The notes under the pieces: generated by a model
Told to the model about the DNA's origin: nothing
The model's input: only the letters and a program-made list of their open reading frames with translations
The model's database searches: none
NCBI RefSeq assembly: GCF_001375555.1
Contig: NZ_CTDZ01000009.1
Coordinates: 372,001 to 436,000, forward strand
Reading direction: 5' to 3'
Source: Numidum massiliense
GTDB taxonomy: Bacteria > Bacillota > Bacilli > Thermoactinomycetales > Novibacillaceae
DNA length: 64,000 nucleotides
Shown here: positions 15,621-23,543 of the stretch, one piece after another
Numbering within the stretch: the first letter of the stretch is position 1
Layout of the letters: each line of letters opens with the position of its first letter
Position numbers and translations under genes: made by a program

Positions 15621-16505
15621 ATGCGAAGACGTATGCTTAACCCGGAATTCTTTGTCGACGCCGAGGTTGTTGGTTCGTTAGATTTTGCAGGTAGATTGTT
15701 TTATCAAGGGCTGTGGTGTGTCGCCGAAGACAGTGGAGTATTTGAACTCTCTGCGCTCGCTCTGAAGATGAAAATATTCCCCGGTGACCCTATCGATCTC
15801 AATCAGATCGATCAGTATGTCGAAAAACTGGTAGAGCTTGAGAAGGTCATCACGTTCGAATCAGGTGGCAAAGAATACGGTTGGCTGAAGAATTTCCATA
15901 AGCACCAGAAGCTAGATAAGCCTTCTCCGCCAACGCTTCCGCTTCCTCCTTGGATGCATTTTAACCAAGAGGGAGAGAAGCGACACCAGTGGCATTATAC
16001 CTGCAGTTATGAGGAGTATACAGAAAGCGTCGACGACGTGTCGGGGACAGGTACACGACATGTCCCCGGACAGCCGGCGCCAGAAGAGAAGGGAAGAGAA
16101 GGGAAGAGAAGAGAAGAGAAAGGAAAGGGCGTCGCCGACAGTTCACCGACGCCTCCTTCCCCCTCTCTCCCTCTTTCAGACATCTCGGAGTATGAGCGTG
16201 ATGTGATGAGCGAACTACAGCAAGTTGATCACTACCCGACTGATGAGGGTAAAGACCTCACGCTGATCCGGACGCTTGAAGAACAATACCAGACCGTCGA
16301 CTTGCTGTCAGAGGCCCGCAAATGGCAGACATACAAGCTCGATAGGCCGTTAATTCCTGGCAAAAGCAATGCACGTTCGCAGTTCCGGACTTGGGTATCT
16401 AAAGCGGCGAAGTGGCAGAAAGAGCGTGACGAACCCGATGACGATCCGGGCTATGTGCCGCCGTATTGGCAAAAGTATGTGCCACCCGAGGAGGAGGCTG
16501 ACTGA
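15621..16505 (+). CDS. Replication initiator / DnaD-like replisome organiser
   Basis: 294 residues, ATG 15621 with AGAGGTGG upstream (in-frame GTG at 15600 also possible). The N-terminal part (RRRMLNPEFFVDAEVVGSLD, FYQGLWCVAEDSGVFEL, WLKNFHKHQKLDKPSPP) resembles winged-helix phage replication proteins. A low-complexity linker follows, encoded by the second 36-bp repeat and a pure purine tract. The C-terminal part (SEARKWQTYKLDRP, NARSQFRTWVSKA) resembles DnaD-type tails. Position directly before dnaB supports loading of the helicase at the phage origin. Confidence 0.75.
   Translation: MRRRMLNPEFFVDAEVVGSLDFAGRLFYQGLWCVAEDSGVFELSALALKMKIFPGDPIDLNQIDQYVEKLVELEKVITFESGGKEYGWLKNFHKHQKLDKPSPPTLPLPPWMHFNQEGEKRHQWHYTCSYEEYTESVDDVSGTGTRHVPGQPAPEEKGREGKRREEKGKGVADSSPTPPSPSLPLSDISEYERDVMSELQQVDHYPTDEGKDLTLIRTLEEQYQTVDLLSEARKWQTYKLDRPLIPGKSNARSQFRTWVSKAAKWQKERDEPDDDPGYVPPYWQKYVPPEEEAD
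16029..16064 (+). repeat. 36-bp direct repeat, copy 2
   Basis: Perfect copy of 15556-15591, here in the middle of the replication-initiator gene and translated in the same frame as VDDVSGTGTRHV. GGGGACA and TGTCCCC (16043-16067) also form a stem around it. A purine-only tract follows at about 16082-16128. Confidence 0.95.
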
Positions 16506-17902
16506 TGGCAGCAGAGACAGTTTTATTCCCGCATAACGTGGATGCTGAGCAGGCTGTTATTGGCACGCTGCTACTTGAGCCTAACTTGATCGCAGAAACA
16601 GCCGATAAGCTTAAACCAGAGCACTTTTACATTGCGGCTCACCGGCTGATTTTTGAAACGATGCTCGAGCAGTCGGAAGACGGCAAGTCGATCGACTTCG
16701 TGACACTAGGGACAGACCTAACCAATCACCAAGCCTTTAAAGGCAAAGAGGTCATCTCATACTTGACTGAACTTGCTAATGCTGTACCGACCACAGCGAC
16801 ATTGCCACGACACATTGAACGTGTCCAAGAAGAAGCGTTACGCCGGGAAATGTTCCGCACCGGTCAACAGCTTATGCAGCAAGCAAAAGAGTACAACAAG
16901 CCGGCTGTTGAAGTGCTCGATAAGGCAGAACAACACGTGTTATCCCTTGTGCAGTTTACAGGTGACACAGAGGGGCCGGAATCGCTAGCAGAAGCGGCCG
17001 GCCGTCGATGGGAGTACCTTTACCACACCAAGGACGATCCAAGCGTGCTGGGCGTAAAAACAGGCTTCGTAGACGTCGATAACATGCTTGGCGGTTTGCA
17101 GCCGGCAGAATTTATTTTACTCGCTGCACGGCCGTCGATGGGGAAGACAGCTCTTAGCTTACAGATCGCGAAGAACATAGCGGCAGCCGGCAAAGGTGCA
17201 GTGCTTTATTTTAGTCTCGAGATGTCGAAAGACATGCTGGTCGATCGCCTAATATGCGCTGAGGCTGGATTGGATCATGTGAAGATCAAAAATCGAACCC
17301 TGACGGAAAAAGAGTGGGATCGCGGAAGTAAAGCGATGACTGAAATTAGTCAGCTCAATTTGATGATCGATGACGAAGTAAGCACGACAGCGGCCATGCG
17401 ATCCGTCGCAAGAAAGGTAAAACGTGAAAGCGGCCTTGCGTTGATCGTGATCGACTATTTGCAGCTGATAGCAGACAAACCAGAACGCGCACAGAACTCG
17501 CAAAACGATATCGTAACCGCGATCTCACGGAGGTTAAAAGCGATGGCAAAGAGTTTACAGGTCCCAGTGATGGCGTTGTCGCAACTTAACCGAGCAACAG
17601 AAAAACGAGGCGATCATCGGCCAATGCTATCAGACCTACGTGATAGTGGCAGTCTCGAGCAAGACGCGGATCAGGCGTGGTTTATACACCGACCGGAGTA
17701 TTACAACCCGAAAGATTCGCCAGGCATTGCGGAGATCATGATTGCAAAAAACCGTAATGGTCCAGTAGGTGTTCAGGAGCTAAGCTTTACAAAGCAGTTT
17801 GCCCGTTTCGGGAACCTTGCGGCAACAGGAGGGACGCAAGATGCAGCAAGACCAAAGAGACGACAGTCCCAATCAAAGCGTCATGGCTGGCGGCAAGAAT
17901 GA
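16505..17902 (+). CDS. dnaB: Replicative DNA helicase, DnaB family
   Basis: 465 residues. The N-terminal domain (NVDAEQAVIGTLLLEPNLI) and a RecA-type motor domain with Walker A ARPSMGKTAL and Walker B LIVIDYLQLI, followed by LSQLNRATEKR and DLRDSGSLEQDAD, are all present. Length is normal for DnaB/DnaC helicases. ATG 16505 overlaps the stop of the initiator gene by one base. It is the phage's own replicative helicase. Confidence 0.95.
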   Translation: MAAETVLFPHNVDAEQAVIGTLLLEPNLIAETADKLKPEHFYIAAHRLIFETMLEQSEDGKSIDFVTLGTDLTNHQAFKGKEVISYLTELANAVPTTATLPRHIERVQEEALRREMFRTGQQLMQQAKEYNKPAVEVLDKAEQHVLSLVQFTGDTEGPESLAEAAGRRWEYLYHTKDDPSVLGVKTGFVDVDNMLGGLQPAEFILLAARPSMGKTALSLQIAKNIAAAGKGAVLYFSLEMSKDMLVDRLICAEAGLDHVKIKNRTLTEKEWDRGSKAMTEISQLNLMIDDEVSTTAAMRSVARKVKRESGLALIVIDYLQLIADKPERAQNSQNDIVTAISRRLKAMAKSLQVPVMALSQLNRATEKRGDHRPMLSDLRDSGSLEQDADQAWFIHRPEYYNPKDSPGIAEIMIAKNRNGPVGVQELSFTKQFARFGNLAATGGTQDAARPKRRQSQSKRHGWRQE

Positions 17903-18185
17903 GCGGCGGGGCACTTGGTACGTTACAGATGGCCCGGCGATCCACCGCATACCGTTCGATGTGCATGAAGCTAGTTTTTATAACTTCGGCCTGTATGCGA
18001 TCAGCATTGGGTTTGGAAATCCTATTGTCGAATGGGGCGAAAGAAACTGGCACTACGAAAAAGTGAGCGTTCAGCCGGGCGAAGTGTTAAGAGATTTTAA
18101 GCCACAACATCCGACGGGGGTTCTGATCGTTTGCGCGGCTAAGAACATATCAAAACTTTATTATCTCTTGAGAGGGGTTTGTTAA
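17841..18185 (+). CDS. Hypothetical phage protein
   Basis: 114 residues from ATG 17841, which has AGGAGGG 7 bases upstream and lies inside the 3' end of dnaB (62-base overlap). Tryptophan- and tyrosine-rich middle (NPIVEWGERNWHYEKVSVQP). No family recognised. Confidence 0.6.
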   Translation: MQQDQRDDSPNQSVMAGGKNERRGTWYVTDGPAIHRIPFDVHEASFYNFGLYAISIGFGNPIVEWGERNWHYEKVSVQPGEVLRDFKPQHPTGVLIVCAAKNISKLYYLLRGVC

Positions 18186-18695
18186 ATGGCCACCACGTTC
18201 AAAGACGCGCCGGAAGTGAAAATGCTTGTGGATAAACTTGTGTATAACTGCAGTGAGTTTAAGTGTTTGCGTCACGCGCAAATTTTAACGAGGTTCCGTT
18301 ATGGCACTTGGAATTCGCGGGGAAAAATAAAACTTGGCATGGCAAAGGTGCTAACACCGTTTGAACGCTTCGAGACTGACGCGGAATGTGCCGTAATCGT
18401 GAATGGCGATATTTGGGGTAACCTTAACGTCAAACAGCGTGAGGCGCTAGTTTATCACGAGCTTTGCCATTTTGAAGAAATGACCGATGCCATGGGCAAT
18501 CCGAAAGAGGACGAGAACAAACGGCCAATGTACAAGACGGTTGGGCATGATGTCGAGGAGTTTTCAGCAGTCGTTCGGAAGTACGGCCTATGGATGGCGG
18601 ATGTGCGTAAGTTCGGGCAGGTCGTAAAAGAGGTTGAACAGCTGTCGATGTTTGAAGAAGGCAAAGTCCACAAGTTGGAGGTGACCGGCTCATGA
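18186..18695 (+). CDS. Phage putative metallopeptidase (HExxH)
   Basis: 169 residues. The zinc motif HELCHFEE lies at about residues 96-103 (VYHELCHFEEMTDAMGNP) with a later GHDVEEF that could supply the third ligand. This matches the phage putative metallopeptidase family (SprT-like fold). Role unknown. It overlaps the RusA gene by 4 bases. Confidence 0.75.
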   Translation: MATTFKDAPEVKMLVDKLVYNCSEFKCLRHAQILTRFRYGTWNSRGKIKLGMAKVLTPFERFETDAECAVIVNGDIWGNLNVKQREALVYHELCHFEEMTDAMGNPKEDENKRPMYKTVGHDVEEFSAVVRKYGLWMADVRKFGQVVKEVEQLSMFEEGKVHKLEVTGS

Positions 18696-19126
18696 TTGTG
18701 TTTGCAGTCTATGGCGATCCGGTTGCTCAAGGCCGGCCGCGTGCGACAACGGTAAATGGGCGGGTGCGGATGTACGATCCGCCTAAGTCGCGAAACTACA
18801 AGGAGTACTTACGGTTCTTAGCTGCTGAACATGCGCCAGACAAACTGCTCGAAGGTCCACTAGCGATGGACCTACGAGTTTACCGCCGGATCCCGAAGAG
18901 TTTTAGCAAAAAGAAGAAGGCTGCAGCAATCGCCGGCGAGCTTCGTCCTGTGACAAAGCCCGATGCCGACAACTACCTAAAAAGCGTAAAGGACGCACTT
19001 AACGGTGTGATTTGGCGCGATGACAGTCAGGTTGTGAATGTCTCGGTAGGTAAGTGGTACGGCGAAAAGCCGCGAGTTGAAATCCGGATATCCGGAATAG
19101 AGGAGGTTAATAAACATGAAAGTTAG
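18692..19126 (+). CDS. rusA: RusA-family Holliday junction resolvase
   Basis: 144 residues. N-terminal FAVYGDPVAQGRPRAT and the acidic catalytic cluster KPDADNYLKSVKDALNGV followed by WRDDSQV are typical of RusA. The enzyme cuts four-way junctions made during phage recombination. ATG 18692 overlaps the preceding stop. Confidence 0.92.
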   Translation: MIVFAVYGDPVAQGRPRATTVNGRVRMYDPPKSRNYKEYLRFLAAEHAPDKLLEGPLAMDLRVYRRIPKSFSKKKKAAAIAGELRPVTKPDADNYLKSVKDALNGVIWRDDSQVVNVSVGKWYGEKPRVEIRISGIEEVNKHES

Positions 19127-19505
19127 TTATGACCCGAAGTTTTTCGAGTGGCACCAAGGGACGAACGAGAAAGCTGTGCAGGGAGAAAAAGCGATCACGA
19201 TCCACCCGAAGAATGGTCAAATACGAATATCTGCTGCTGCCGGCCGCACGTTCGAAGAGAAAGCCGAGTTAATTGAAAACCGCTACTTTCGAGTAGAGAT
19301 TGGTATTGCTCCGAAAGCTATTGCTGTTCGTCCTGTAACATCGAATTCAAACGGTTATCGAGCATTTATGGCTAAGGGCTCAAAAGCCTTAAAGATTTCA
19401 TGTAAGTATTTGATCTCCACGCTGGAGTGGAATCTTAGTTCTCCGATCAAGATCATAGCATTTTGGGACGAGAAACACAGGATGCTAGTAGGGAAAATCT
19501 CTTAA
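19116..19505 (+). CDS. Hypothetical phage protein
   Basis: 129 residues, overlapping the rusA end by 11 bases, with GAGGAGG upstream. Beta-rich; no motif recognised. The early-operon position is the only clue. Confidence 0.55.
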   Translation: MKVSYDPKFFEWHQGTNEKAVQGEKAITIHPKNGQIRISAAAGRTFEEKAELIENRYFRVEIGIAPKAIAVRPVTSNSNGYRAFMAKGSKALKISCKYLISTLEWNLSSPIKIIAFWDEKHRMLVGKIS

Positions 19506-19517
19506 GGGGTGAACCTC

Positions 19518-19655
19518 ATGGCCAAAAAGCGCAAACGAAAAAGAAAGTGGTTTTTGCTCTTTCGTCTCGAGGATGGCCGACAAGTTTACCTGTACGAGCC
19601 GCTCAGAAAGTACGAATTGAAGAGCCGTTTGCGTAAAGGGTGGCGGGTAGTATGA
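19518..19655 (+). CDS. Small basic phage protein
   Basis: 45 residues opening with MAKKRKRKRKWFLLFRLEDG. GGGGTGA lies upstream of ATG 19518 and the stop overlaps the next start (ATGA). Function unknown. Confidence 0.5.
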   Translation: MAKKRKRKRKWFLLFRLEDGRQVYLYEPLRKYELKSRLRKGWRVV

Positions 19656-19786
19656 AACAGCGGCAGAAGGGAGAGCGGTACCGTCCGATCGTGACGGTGG
19701 CAAAGACGAAAAAGGGTGTTCCGACAGTGATTGAAGTCAGTGGGAGACGGTACCAACTTCAGCATCCTAGTCAATATCGGAGGTGA
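19652..19786 (+). CDS. Small basic phage protein
   Basis: 44 residues (MKQRQKGERYRPIVTVAKTK...). It begins within the stop of the previous gene and ends in the ribosome site of the next. Function unknown. Confidence 0.45.
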   Translation: MKQRQKGERYRPIVTVAKTKKGVPTVIEVSGRRYQLQHPSQYRR

Positions 19787-19791
19787 TTGGC

Positions 19792-19971
19792 GTGATCCGA
19801 ATCAGCCAACAAGAGAGCGCCAAGCGCCGTTGCAACTCATGCTTTGCTCGAAAGGATACCAAAGACATTGATGTTTCATGCGGTAAATCTTATCGTCTAA
19901 ACACGATTTCATTGTGCAAGGATTGCCGTGTGTTGTTACTTGAGTTGTTGAAAGAGGAGGTGAAAGACTAA
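19792..19971 (+). CDS. Small zinc-finger-like phage protein
   Basis: 59 residues, start GTG 19792 with GGAGGTGA upstream. Cysteines CNSC and CKDC bracket a 30-residue loop with one more Cys, consistent with a single zinc site. Overlaps the next gene by one base. Confidence 0.5.
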   Translation: MIRISQQESAKRRCNSCFARKDTKDIDVSCGKSYRLNTISLCKDCRVLLLELLKEEVKD

Positions 19972-20174
19972 TGCCAATGTATACAGAAGAAATCAGCACT
20001 TTCCGGAATGACGTAGAAAGAACGTTGTCCGTCAGACCGTCAGACAACAGAAAGAAGGTCATGCTGTACATTGAAGTTTACGGTGATGATAAACCATACA
20101 TCGAGCTAACGCCTAGCAGGACTAAGTATCTCATTGAGTTGCTGCAGGGTTACGTTGACGAGTGGAGCCGTTAA
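19971..20174 (+). CDS. Hypothetical phage protein
   Basis: 67 residues, GAGGTGA upstream of ATG 19971. No motif recognised. Followed by a short G/C-rich hairpin (CCCCG ... CGGGG at about 20184-20208). Confidence 0.5.
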   Translation: MPMYTEEISTFRNDVERTLSVRPSDNRKKVMLYIEVYGDDKPYIELTPSRTKYLIELLQGYVDEWSR

Positions 20175-20261
20175 AAAAATCCCCGAAGCCGTGCAGGGCG
20201 ACGGGGGAAGCGTTCAGACTTTGAAACCTTACCTCATTCAAATTATACCGGGGGTGAAGAT

Positions 20262-20876
20262 GTGATGACAAGCGAATTCGAAAACATATGTGCAAACTGT
20301 CCCGGGACACATTGGGGTAAGAAAAGTATTTGCCGTGTGCATGATAAGCACATTTCACAAATAGAAACCTGTCCGGAGTGGGAACGACAAATCAAAGAAG
20401 ACGGCGACGGCCAACTATCGTTTTTGGATATTGAGCCGGCCGTCGAAGTCGTAGAAAAAGTGTGGGAGGATTTACGCTCCTACAACTGGATGATTAAAGA
20501 GGTTAACCGGCTTAACAGTGAACTGTATAAAGTTTCATCGCCTCCCGAACACTTAACTGCTCAATACGGGATCGAGGCGGTCATGCCTAAACCTAAAGGA
20601 ACAATACCCGTTAGTGACATTGAGATGCAGCGGATCGAGAGGCTGAAGCATCGTGTGGATCGGCTACAAATCAAAGTGCACAAGATAGAACGAGCCATCC
20701 GGAAGCTTGACGACGACAAAGAAAGATCGTTCATCGATTGCGTTTTAAGTGGCTGGAAGATGAAAGATATTGCTAGGCATATTGGCGTATCGCGGCAGCG
20801 ACTCAATGAGATTAAGCGTAGCGTTATTAAGCGTTTTGCATGGGAGATGTACGAGGACGAACTAAAAGGCGCATGA
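20262..20876 (+). CDS. Sigma-70 region-4-like late transcription regulator (ArpU type)
   Basis: 204 residues. The C-terminal 65 residues (IRKLDDDKERSFIDCVLSGW, MKDIARHIGVSRQRLNEIKR) form a sigma-region-4-like helix-turn-helix, as in ArpU and related activators of phage late genes. The N-terminus has a cysteine cluster (CANCPGTHWGKKSICRVHD). It is the last gene of the early operon and a terminator follows, which suits a regulator of the late operon. The start is GTG 20262 or ATG 20265. Confidence 0.75.
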   Translation: MMTSEFENICANCPGTHWGKKSICRVHDKHISQIETCPEWERQIKEDGDGQLSFLDIEPAVEVVEKVWEDLRSYNWMIKEVNRLNSELYKVSSPPEHLTAQYGIEAVMPKPKGTIPVSDIEMQRIERLKHRVDRLQIKVHKIERAIRKLDDDKERSFIDCVLSGWKMKDIARHIGVSRQRLNEIKRSVIKRFAWEMYEDELKGA

Positions 20877-20910
20877 AAAAAAATCCGTCAAAAAAGGCGG
20901 ATTTATTTTA
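20877..20910. terminator. Bidirectional terminator after the late regulator
   Basis: AAATCCG (20881-20887) pairs with CGGATTT (20898-20904), with A residues on the left and T-rich sequence on the right. Confidence 0.7.
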
Positions 20911-20919
20911 TAAAAGTAC

Positions 20920-20948
20920 TTGACATACGTAAAGTAATTTGTTATAAT
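20920..20948 (+). promoter_or_regulatory. Consensus sigma-A promoter of the small-peptide gene
   Basis: A perfect TTGACA (20920-20925) and a perfect TATAAT (20943-20948) are 17 bases apart. It is the best-matching promoter noticed in the prophage and serves a 42-codon gene. Confidence 0.88.
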
Positions 20949-20972
20949 ATAGTTAGAAAGGAGGTGAACAGA

Positions 20973-21101
20973 GTGGATTTAAAAGACCTGGTAATAACGA
21001 TTGGCGGTATCCTCGGTTCGGCCAAGATCATCCTAGAGTTCTACGACCGAATCAAGGAACACCGCCAGACGAAAGCCCAGAAAGGCGATAAAGAAGCCTA
21101 A
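20973..21101 (+). CDS. Small hydrophobic peptide, possible type I toxin
   Basis: 42 residues from GTG 20973, with AAAGGAGGTGA 6-12 bases upstream. One membrane helix (DLVITIGGILGSAKIIL) is followed by a charged tail (DRIKEHRQTKAQKGDKEA). Its own consensus promoter, a G-run/C-run stem after the stop codon (21106-21141) and a TATAAT on the opposite strand at 21155-21150 resemble type I toxin loci. It could instead be a small membrane protein of another kind. Confidence 0.55.
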   Translation: MDLKDLVITIGGILGSAKIILEFYDRIKEHRQTKAQKGDKEA

Positions 21102-21178
21102 TCTGGGGGAGGGGGAGCAGGGAAACCTGCGATGAACCCCCTTACCAAAATTATAACTCAAAATCCACCGGAAACAAA

Positions 21179-21343
21179 ATGAGAAAACTTAGCACTGTAG
21201 ATGTACTGTTCTTCATTCTGTTCCTAGCTTGGGTATCGGATCTTAACCTAAACAACATGACATGGGTTCAGTGGATCGGATTAGGAGCAGTTAGCGTTTG
21301 GTTTATACTCATGGCGGTAAAGCTATTTGTAATGAGGAAGTGA
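21179..21343 (+). CDS. Small two-helix membrane protein
   Basis: 54 residues with two hydrophobic segments (VDVLFFILFLAWVS and WIGLGAVSVWFILMAVKLFV) and a basic end. The ribosome site is weak (CCGGAAA). It may be a holin-like or lysogeny-associated protein; no family recognised. Confidence 0.45.
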   Translation: MRKLSTVDVLFFILFLAWVSDLNLNNMTWVQWIGLGAVSVWFILMAVKLFVMRK

Positions 21344-21349
21344 ACAGGT

Positions 21350-21580
21350 ATGTACCACTTTAAGACGAAAGACGAACTAGCCGCGTTCGTCGCCTCCGAG
21401 GTAGTTAATTCCTCGGAGGCAACACAAATACTCGAATGTACTAGGCAAAACTTAACCGACATGGTTAAACGCGGTAAGCTTGCACCAATAAAGGAATTGC
21501 CGCGTGACCGTTGGTTCTTTAAGGATGACGTCATTCAACGAAAGAAAGAAGTAACAGCCTGGTTTAAAAAGGACAGGTAA
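21350..21580 (+). CDS. Helix-turn-helix (excisionase-like) protein
   Basis: 76 residues. The segment SSEATQILECTRQNLTDMVK followed by GKLAPIKELPRDRWFFKDDV is a MerR/excisionase-type winged helix-turn-helix. It could be a transcription regulator or the excisionase, although it is far from int. Confidence 0.65.
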   Translation: MYHFKTKDELAAFVASEVVNSSEATQILECTRQNLTDMVKRGKLAPIKELPRDRWFFKDDVIQRKKEVTAWFKKDR

Positions 21581-21793
21581 CAGAGGTTTACACTTCTGAC
21601 AGAAATGACGTAAATGACACATCTGACATTCCGGACATTATTTGTTTTTCGTCGCCGCTTGCGTGTATAATGGAGCTGCGCGAAAAAAGTAAATAGGACG
21701 GATGACGGGCACCCGTGAGGGTGCTTTTTGTTTTGTATATAAAAGCATATCCTGGCAATAATATGACAGGATTAATGTTAGGAGTGAGTAGGG
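21581..21793 (+). promoter_or_regulatory. Non-coding junction between early region and cargo
   Basis: It holds several TCTGACA/GACATT-like direct repeats (21595-21640), a TATAAT at 21666-21671 with a poor -35 (TTGTTT at 21642), and the hairpin at 21709-21730. Late promoters of such phages often sit here. Confidence 0.4.
21709..21730 (+). terminator. Left cargo-flanking hairpin terminator
   Basis: GCACCC (21709-21714) pairs with GGGTGC (21719-21724), then a T run. It is almost identical to the hairpin at 23544-23566 on the other side of the Kiwa-like cassette. Confidence 0.8.
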
Positions 21794-21949
21794 TTGTCAG
21801 GAGTACGTAATACAGTTAAACGATCCTTTGTCGAACTGTACAACATATATAGACCGAAAAACATTGATAAGTTCACGCGGGAGTTTATTAAAAAATATCG
21901 GATTGACGGAGGGTATGAGGAAGAGTTAAAGCAACTTGTGACGGAATAA
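21794..21949 (+). CDS. Small protein upstream of the Kiwa-like genes
   Basis: 51 residues from TTG 21794 with TTAGGAG upstream; basic, helical (RSFVELYNIYRPKNIDKFTR). No family recognised. It lies within the cargo interval, so it may belong to it. Confidence 0.5.
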   Translation: MSGVRNTVKRSFVELYNIYRPKNIDKFTREFIKKYRIDGGYEEELKQLVTE

Positions 21950-21971
21950 CGAACATTGAAGGAAAACGCCT

Positions 21972-22009
21972 CCTTTTGTCGAAATGATATTAATATGGCA
22001 GACAAAAGG
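21972..22009 (+). promoter_or_regulatory. Inverted repeat over the kwaB ribosome site
   Basis: CCTTTTGTC (21972-21980) and GACAAAAGG (22001-22009) form a perfect 9-bp stem with a 20-base AT-rich loop. The right arm overlaps the AAAGGGG that would serve as ribosome site for the next gene. It could be an operator or a translational lock. Confidence 0.55.
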
Positions 22010-22011
22010 GG

Positions 22012-22941
22012 ATGGAAATATTGAACATAAACGAAGTAGCAAAAATGTTGGAGAAGAACCAGGAATCCCAGGGGAAATTATCAGTTCTATTTGTAAGTAA
22101 AAAAGGAACGAAGTATCAAGCGTATCAACCGCAGGTTTCTAACAAAGTTCAACAGGATGTAATTAAGCTATTTAAGGAACACCTGGAAACTATAATTGCA
22201 AAAGACTTAAAGGAAAGGGAATTTAATCCAAGTGGGCAACCGAATGATGAGTACTCGGTTTGCAGTTATGAATACGTCGGAAACTTCCACGAGGTAACTA
22301 GTTTGTACAAAAATACAAAAGAAGAAGAAATGAGAGCCGATCAAATAAACTTTTTGATTTTCAGGCTGAGAATTAACGAAGATGAAAATCCTATAAAGTA
22401 TCTTTACTTATTCAGGAAAAACCATAAGTTAAAGAATATAAGAAAGGGCTTTTGGATTAGAAAGATATCCGATACATATGATAAACTGTCAGATTCTGAC
22501 TTGATAGGGATAGATGGGAGCATTGATGCCATTGCGTTTGAAGATGAACTTGCATTCTTCTCTCATATTTCAGCAGAAAGGATTTTTAATTTAAGGGAGA
22601 AGTTCGCGCAAAATGCCCGAAAGGTATTAAACGAGATAGAGGACGGTGGCAGAATTGATAACTTTGATGAATTCAAGGAAGAGTGTTTAAATGACGTAAG
22701 GATCACCAGAAGGCTAACTAAAATGCATTCGAACCCAAGAATTGTAAAACTATTTCATGAGTACTTTTCAAACGCACAAGAGGTCGTGGAATTGTTTGAT
22801 TTGAATATCTCATTCAATGAGGATAACACAAAAATTGTATATAGTCATAAAGATGAACTGAAGGACATCACGATGCTTATGAGAGATGCGTATTACAGGA
22901 CGATATTGGCAGACAGAAAGGGTATAGACGACTTTAATTAG
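22012..22941 (+). CDS. kwaB: KwaB-like DUF4868 protein (Kiwa antiphage system)
   Basis: 309 residues. The middle and C-terminal parts (IDGSIDAIAFEDELAFFSHI, SAERIFNLREKFAQNA, TRRLTKMHSNPRIVKLFHEY, then a LFDLNISFNED strand and RDAYYRTILADRKG) match the DUF4868 pattern that defines KwaB. KwaB is the cytosolic, DNA-binding partner of the membrane protein KwaA in Kiwa defence. Base composition is much richer in A+T than the phage core, a sign of separate origin. The start may be ATG 22012 (too close to GGGG) or TTG 22021. The next gene is a four-helix membrane protein, as Kiwa requires. Confidence 0.72.
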   Translation: MEILNINEVAKMLEKNQESQGKLSVLFVSKKGTKYQAYQPQVSNKVQQDVIKLFKEHLETIIAKDLKEREFNPSGQPNDEYSVCSYEYVGNFHEVTSLYKNTKEEEMRADQINFLIFRLRINEDENPIKYLYLFRKNHKLKNIRKGFWIRKISDTYDKLSDSDLIGIDGSIDAIAFEDELAFFSHISAERIFNLREKFAQNARKVLNEIEDGGRIDNFDEFKEECLNDVRITRRLTKMHSNPRIVKLFHEYFSNAQEVVELFDLNISFNEDNTKIVYSHKDELKDITMLMRDAYYRTILADRKGIDDFN

Positions 22942-22965
22942 GGTTTCGGGAGGTGGAAAGATAAG

Positions 22966-23499
22966 ATGTTAACGAATTTGTATAAGTCAATTCTGTTTGT
23001 CTCATCTTTTTTTCCACTATATGTCATACTACTGGTTAAGTTCTACGAATTTGACAAACCACTAGCATACAACATTATTAACCATACTGAATCATTTATT
23101 GTTTTTGGTTCGTTAATCGTCATCTCCTTAATTACTTTTATGTATTTTTTGTTTTGCGAACTAAATAGTGAAGAGAGTTTTGGAGAGGTTGAGAATGTTA
23201 ATAGTGAGATATTAACATATTTCATAACTTATGTTGTACCATTAACAACGCTAGAGGAAAACAATATAAATTCTATTTTGGTTAATATCATTTTGTTTAC
23301 TGTTGTTGGTATTTTTTACGTAAATAGTAATCAGTTTTATTTAAATGTACTATTTACGTTATCTGGTTTTAATGTGTATAAAGATCAGGGTAATAGAATA
23401 ATTATATCGAAAAAAAGCGCAGATAAAATATGCAACAGGGATTCGGTTAGGGTGAAGAAGGTTGGGAAAAAGATATACGTTATTAATAAAAAGGAATAA
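22966..23499 (+). CDS. kwaA: KwaA-like membrane protein (Kiwa antiphage system)
   Basis: 177 residues, ATG 22966, with GGGAGGTGG upstream, 24 bases after kwaB. Four hydrophobic segments lie at about 5-25, 43-64, 83-98 and 103-121. A soluble C-terminal part (about 122-177) opens with FYLNVLFTLSGFNVYK and continues with strands ending KKVGKKIYVINKKE. Four helices plus the adjacent DUF4868 gene fit KwaA, which senses phage at the membrane. Sequence alone is weak evidence; the call rests mainly on topology and context. The usual order is kwaA-kwaB; here it is reversed. Very A+T-rich. Confidence 0.58.
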   Translation: MLTNLYKSILFVSSFFPLYVILLVKFYEFDKPLAYNIINHTESFIVFGSLIVISLITFMYFLFCELNSEESFGEVENVNSEILTYFITYVVPLTTLEENNINSILVNIILFTVVGIFYVNSNQFYLNVLFTLSGFNVYKDQGNRIIISKKSADKICNRDSVRVKKVGKKIYVINKKE

Positions 23500-23543
23500 C
23501 CCTAGGGTTACGAACTCTGTTCCGTCATTTGATTTGTGCGATT

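Noticed and set aside
16240-16246. CTGATGA resembling a hammerhead ribozyme core
   Set aside because: It is inside a coding region and lacks the GAAA element and flanking stems.
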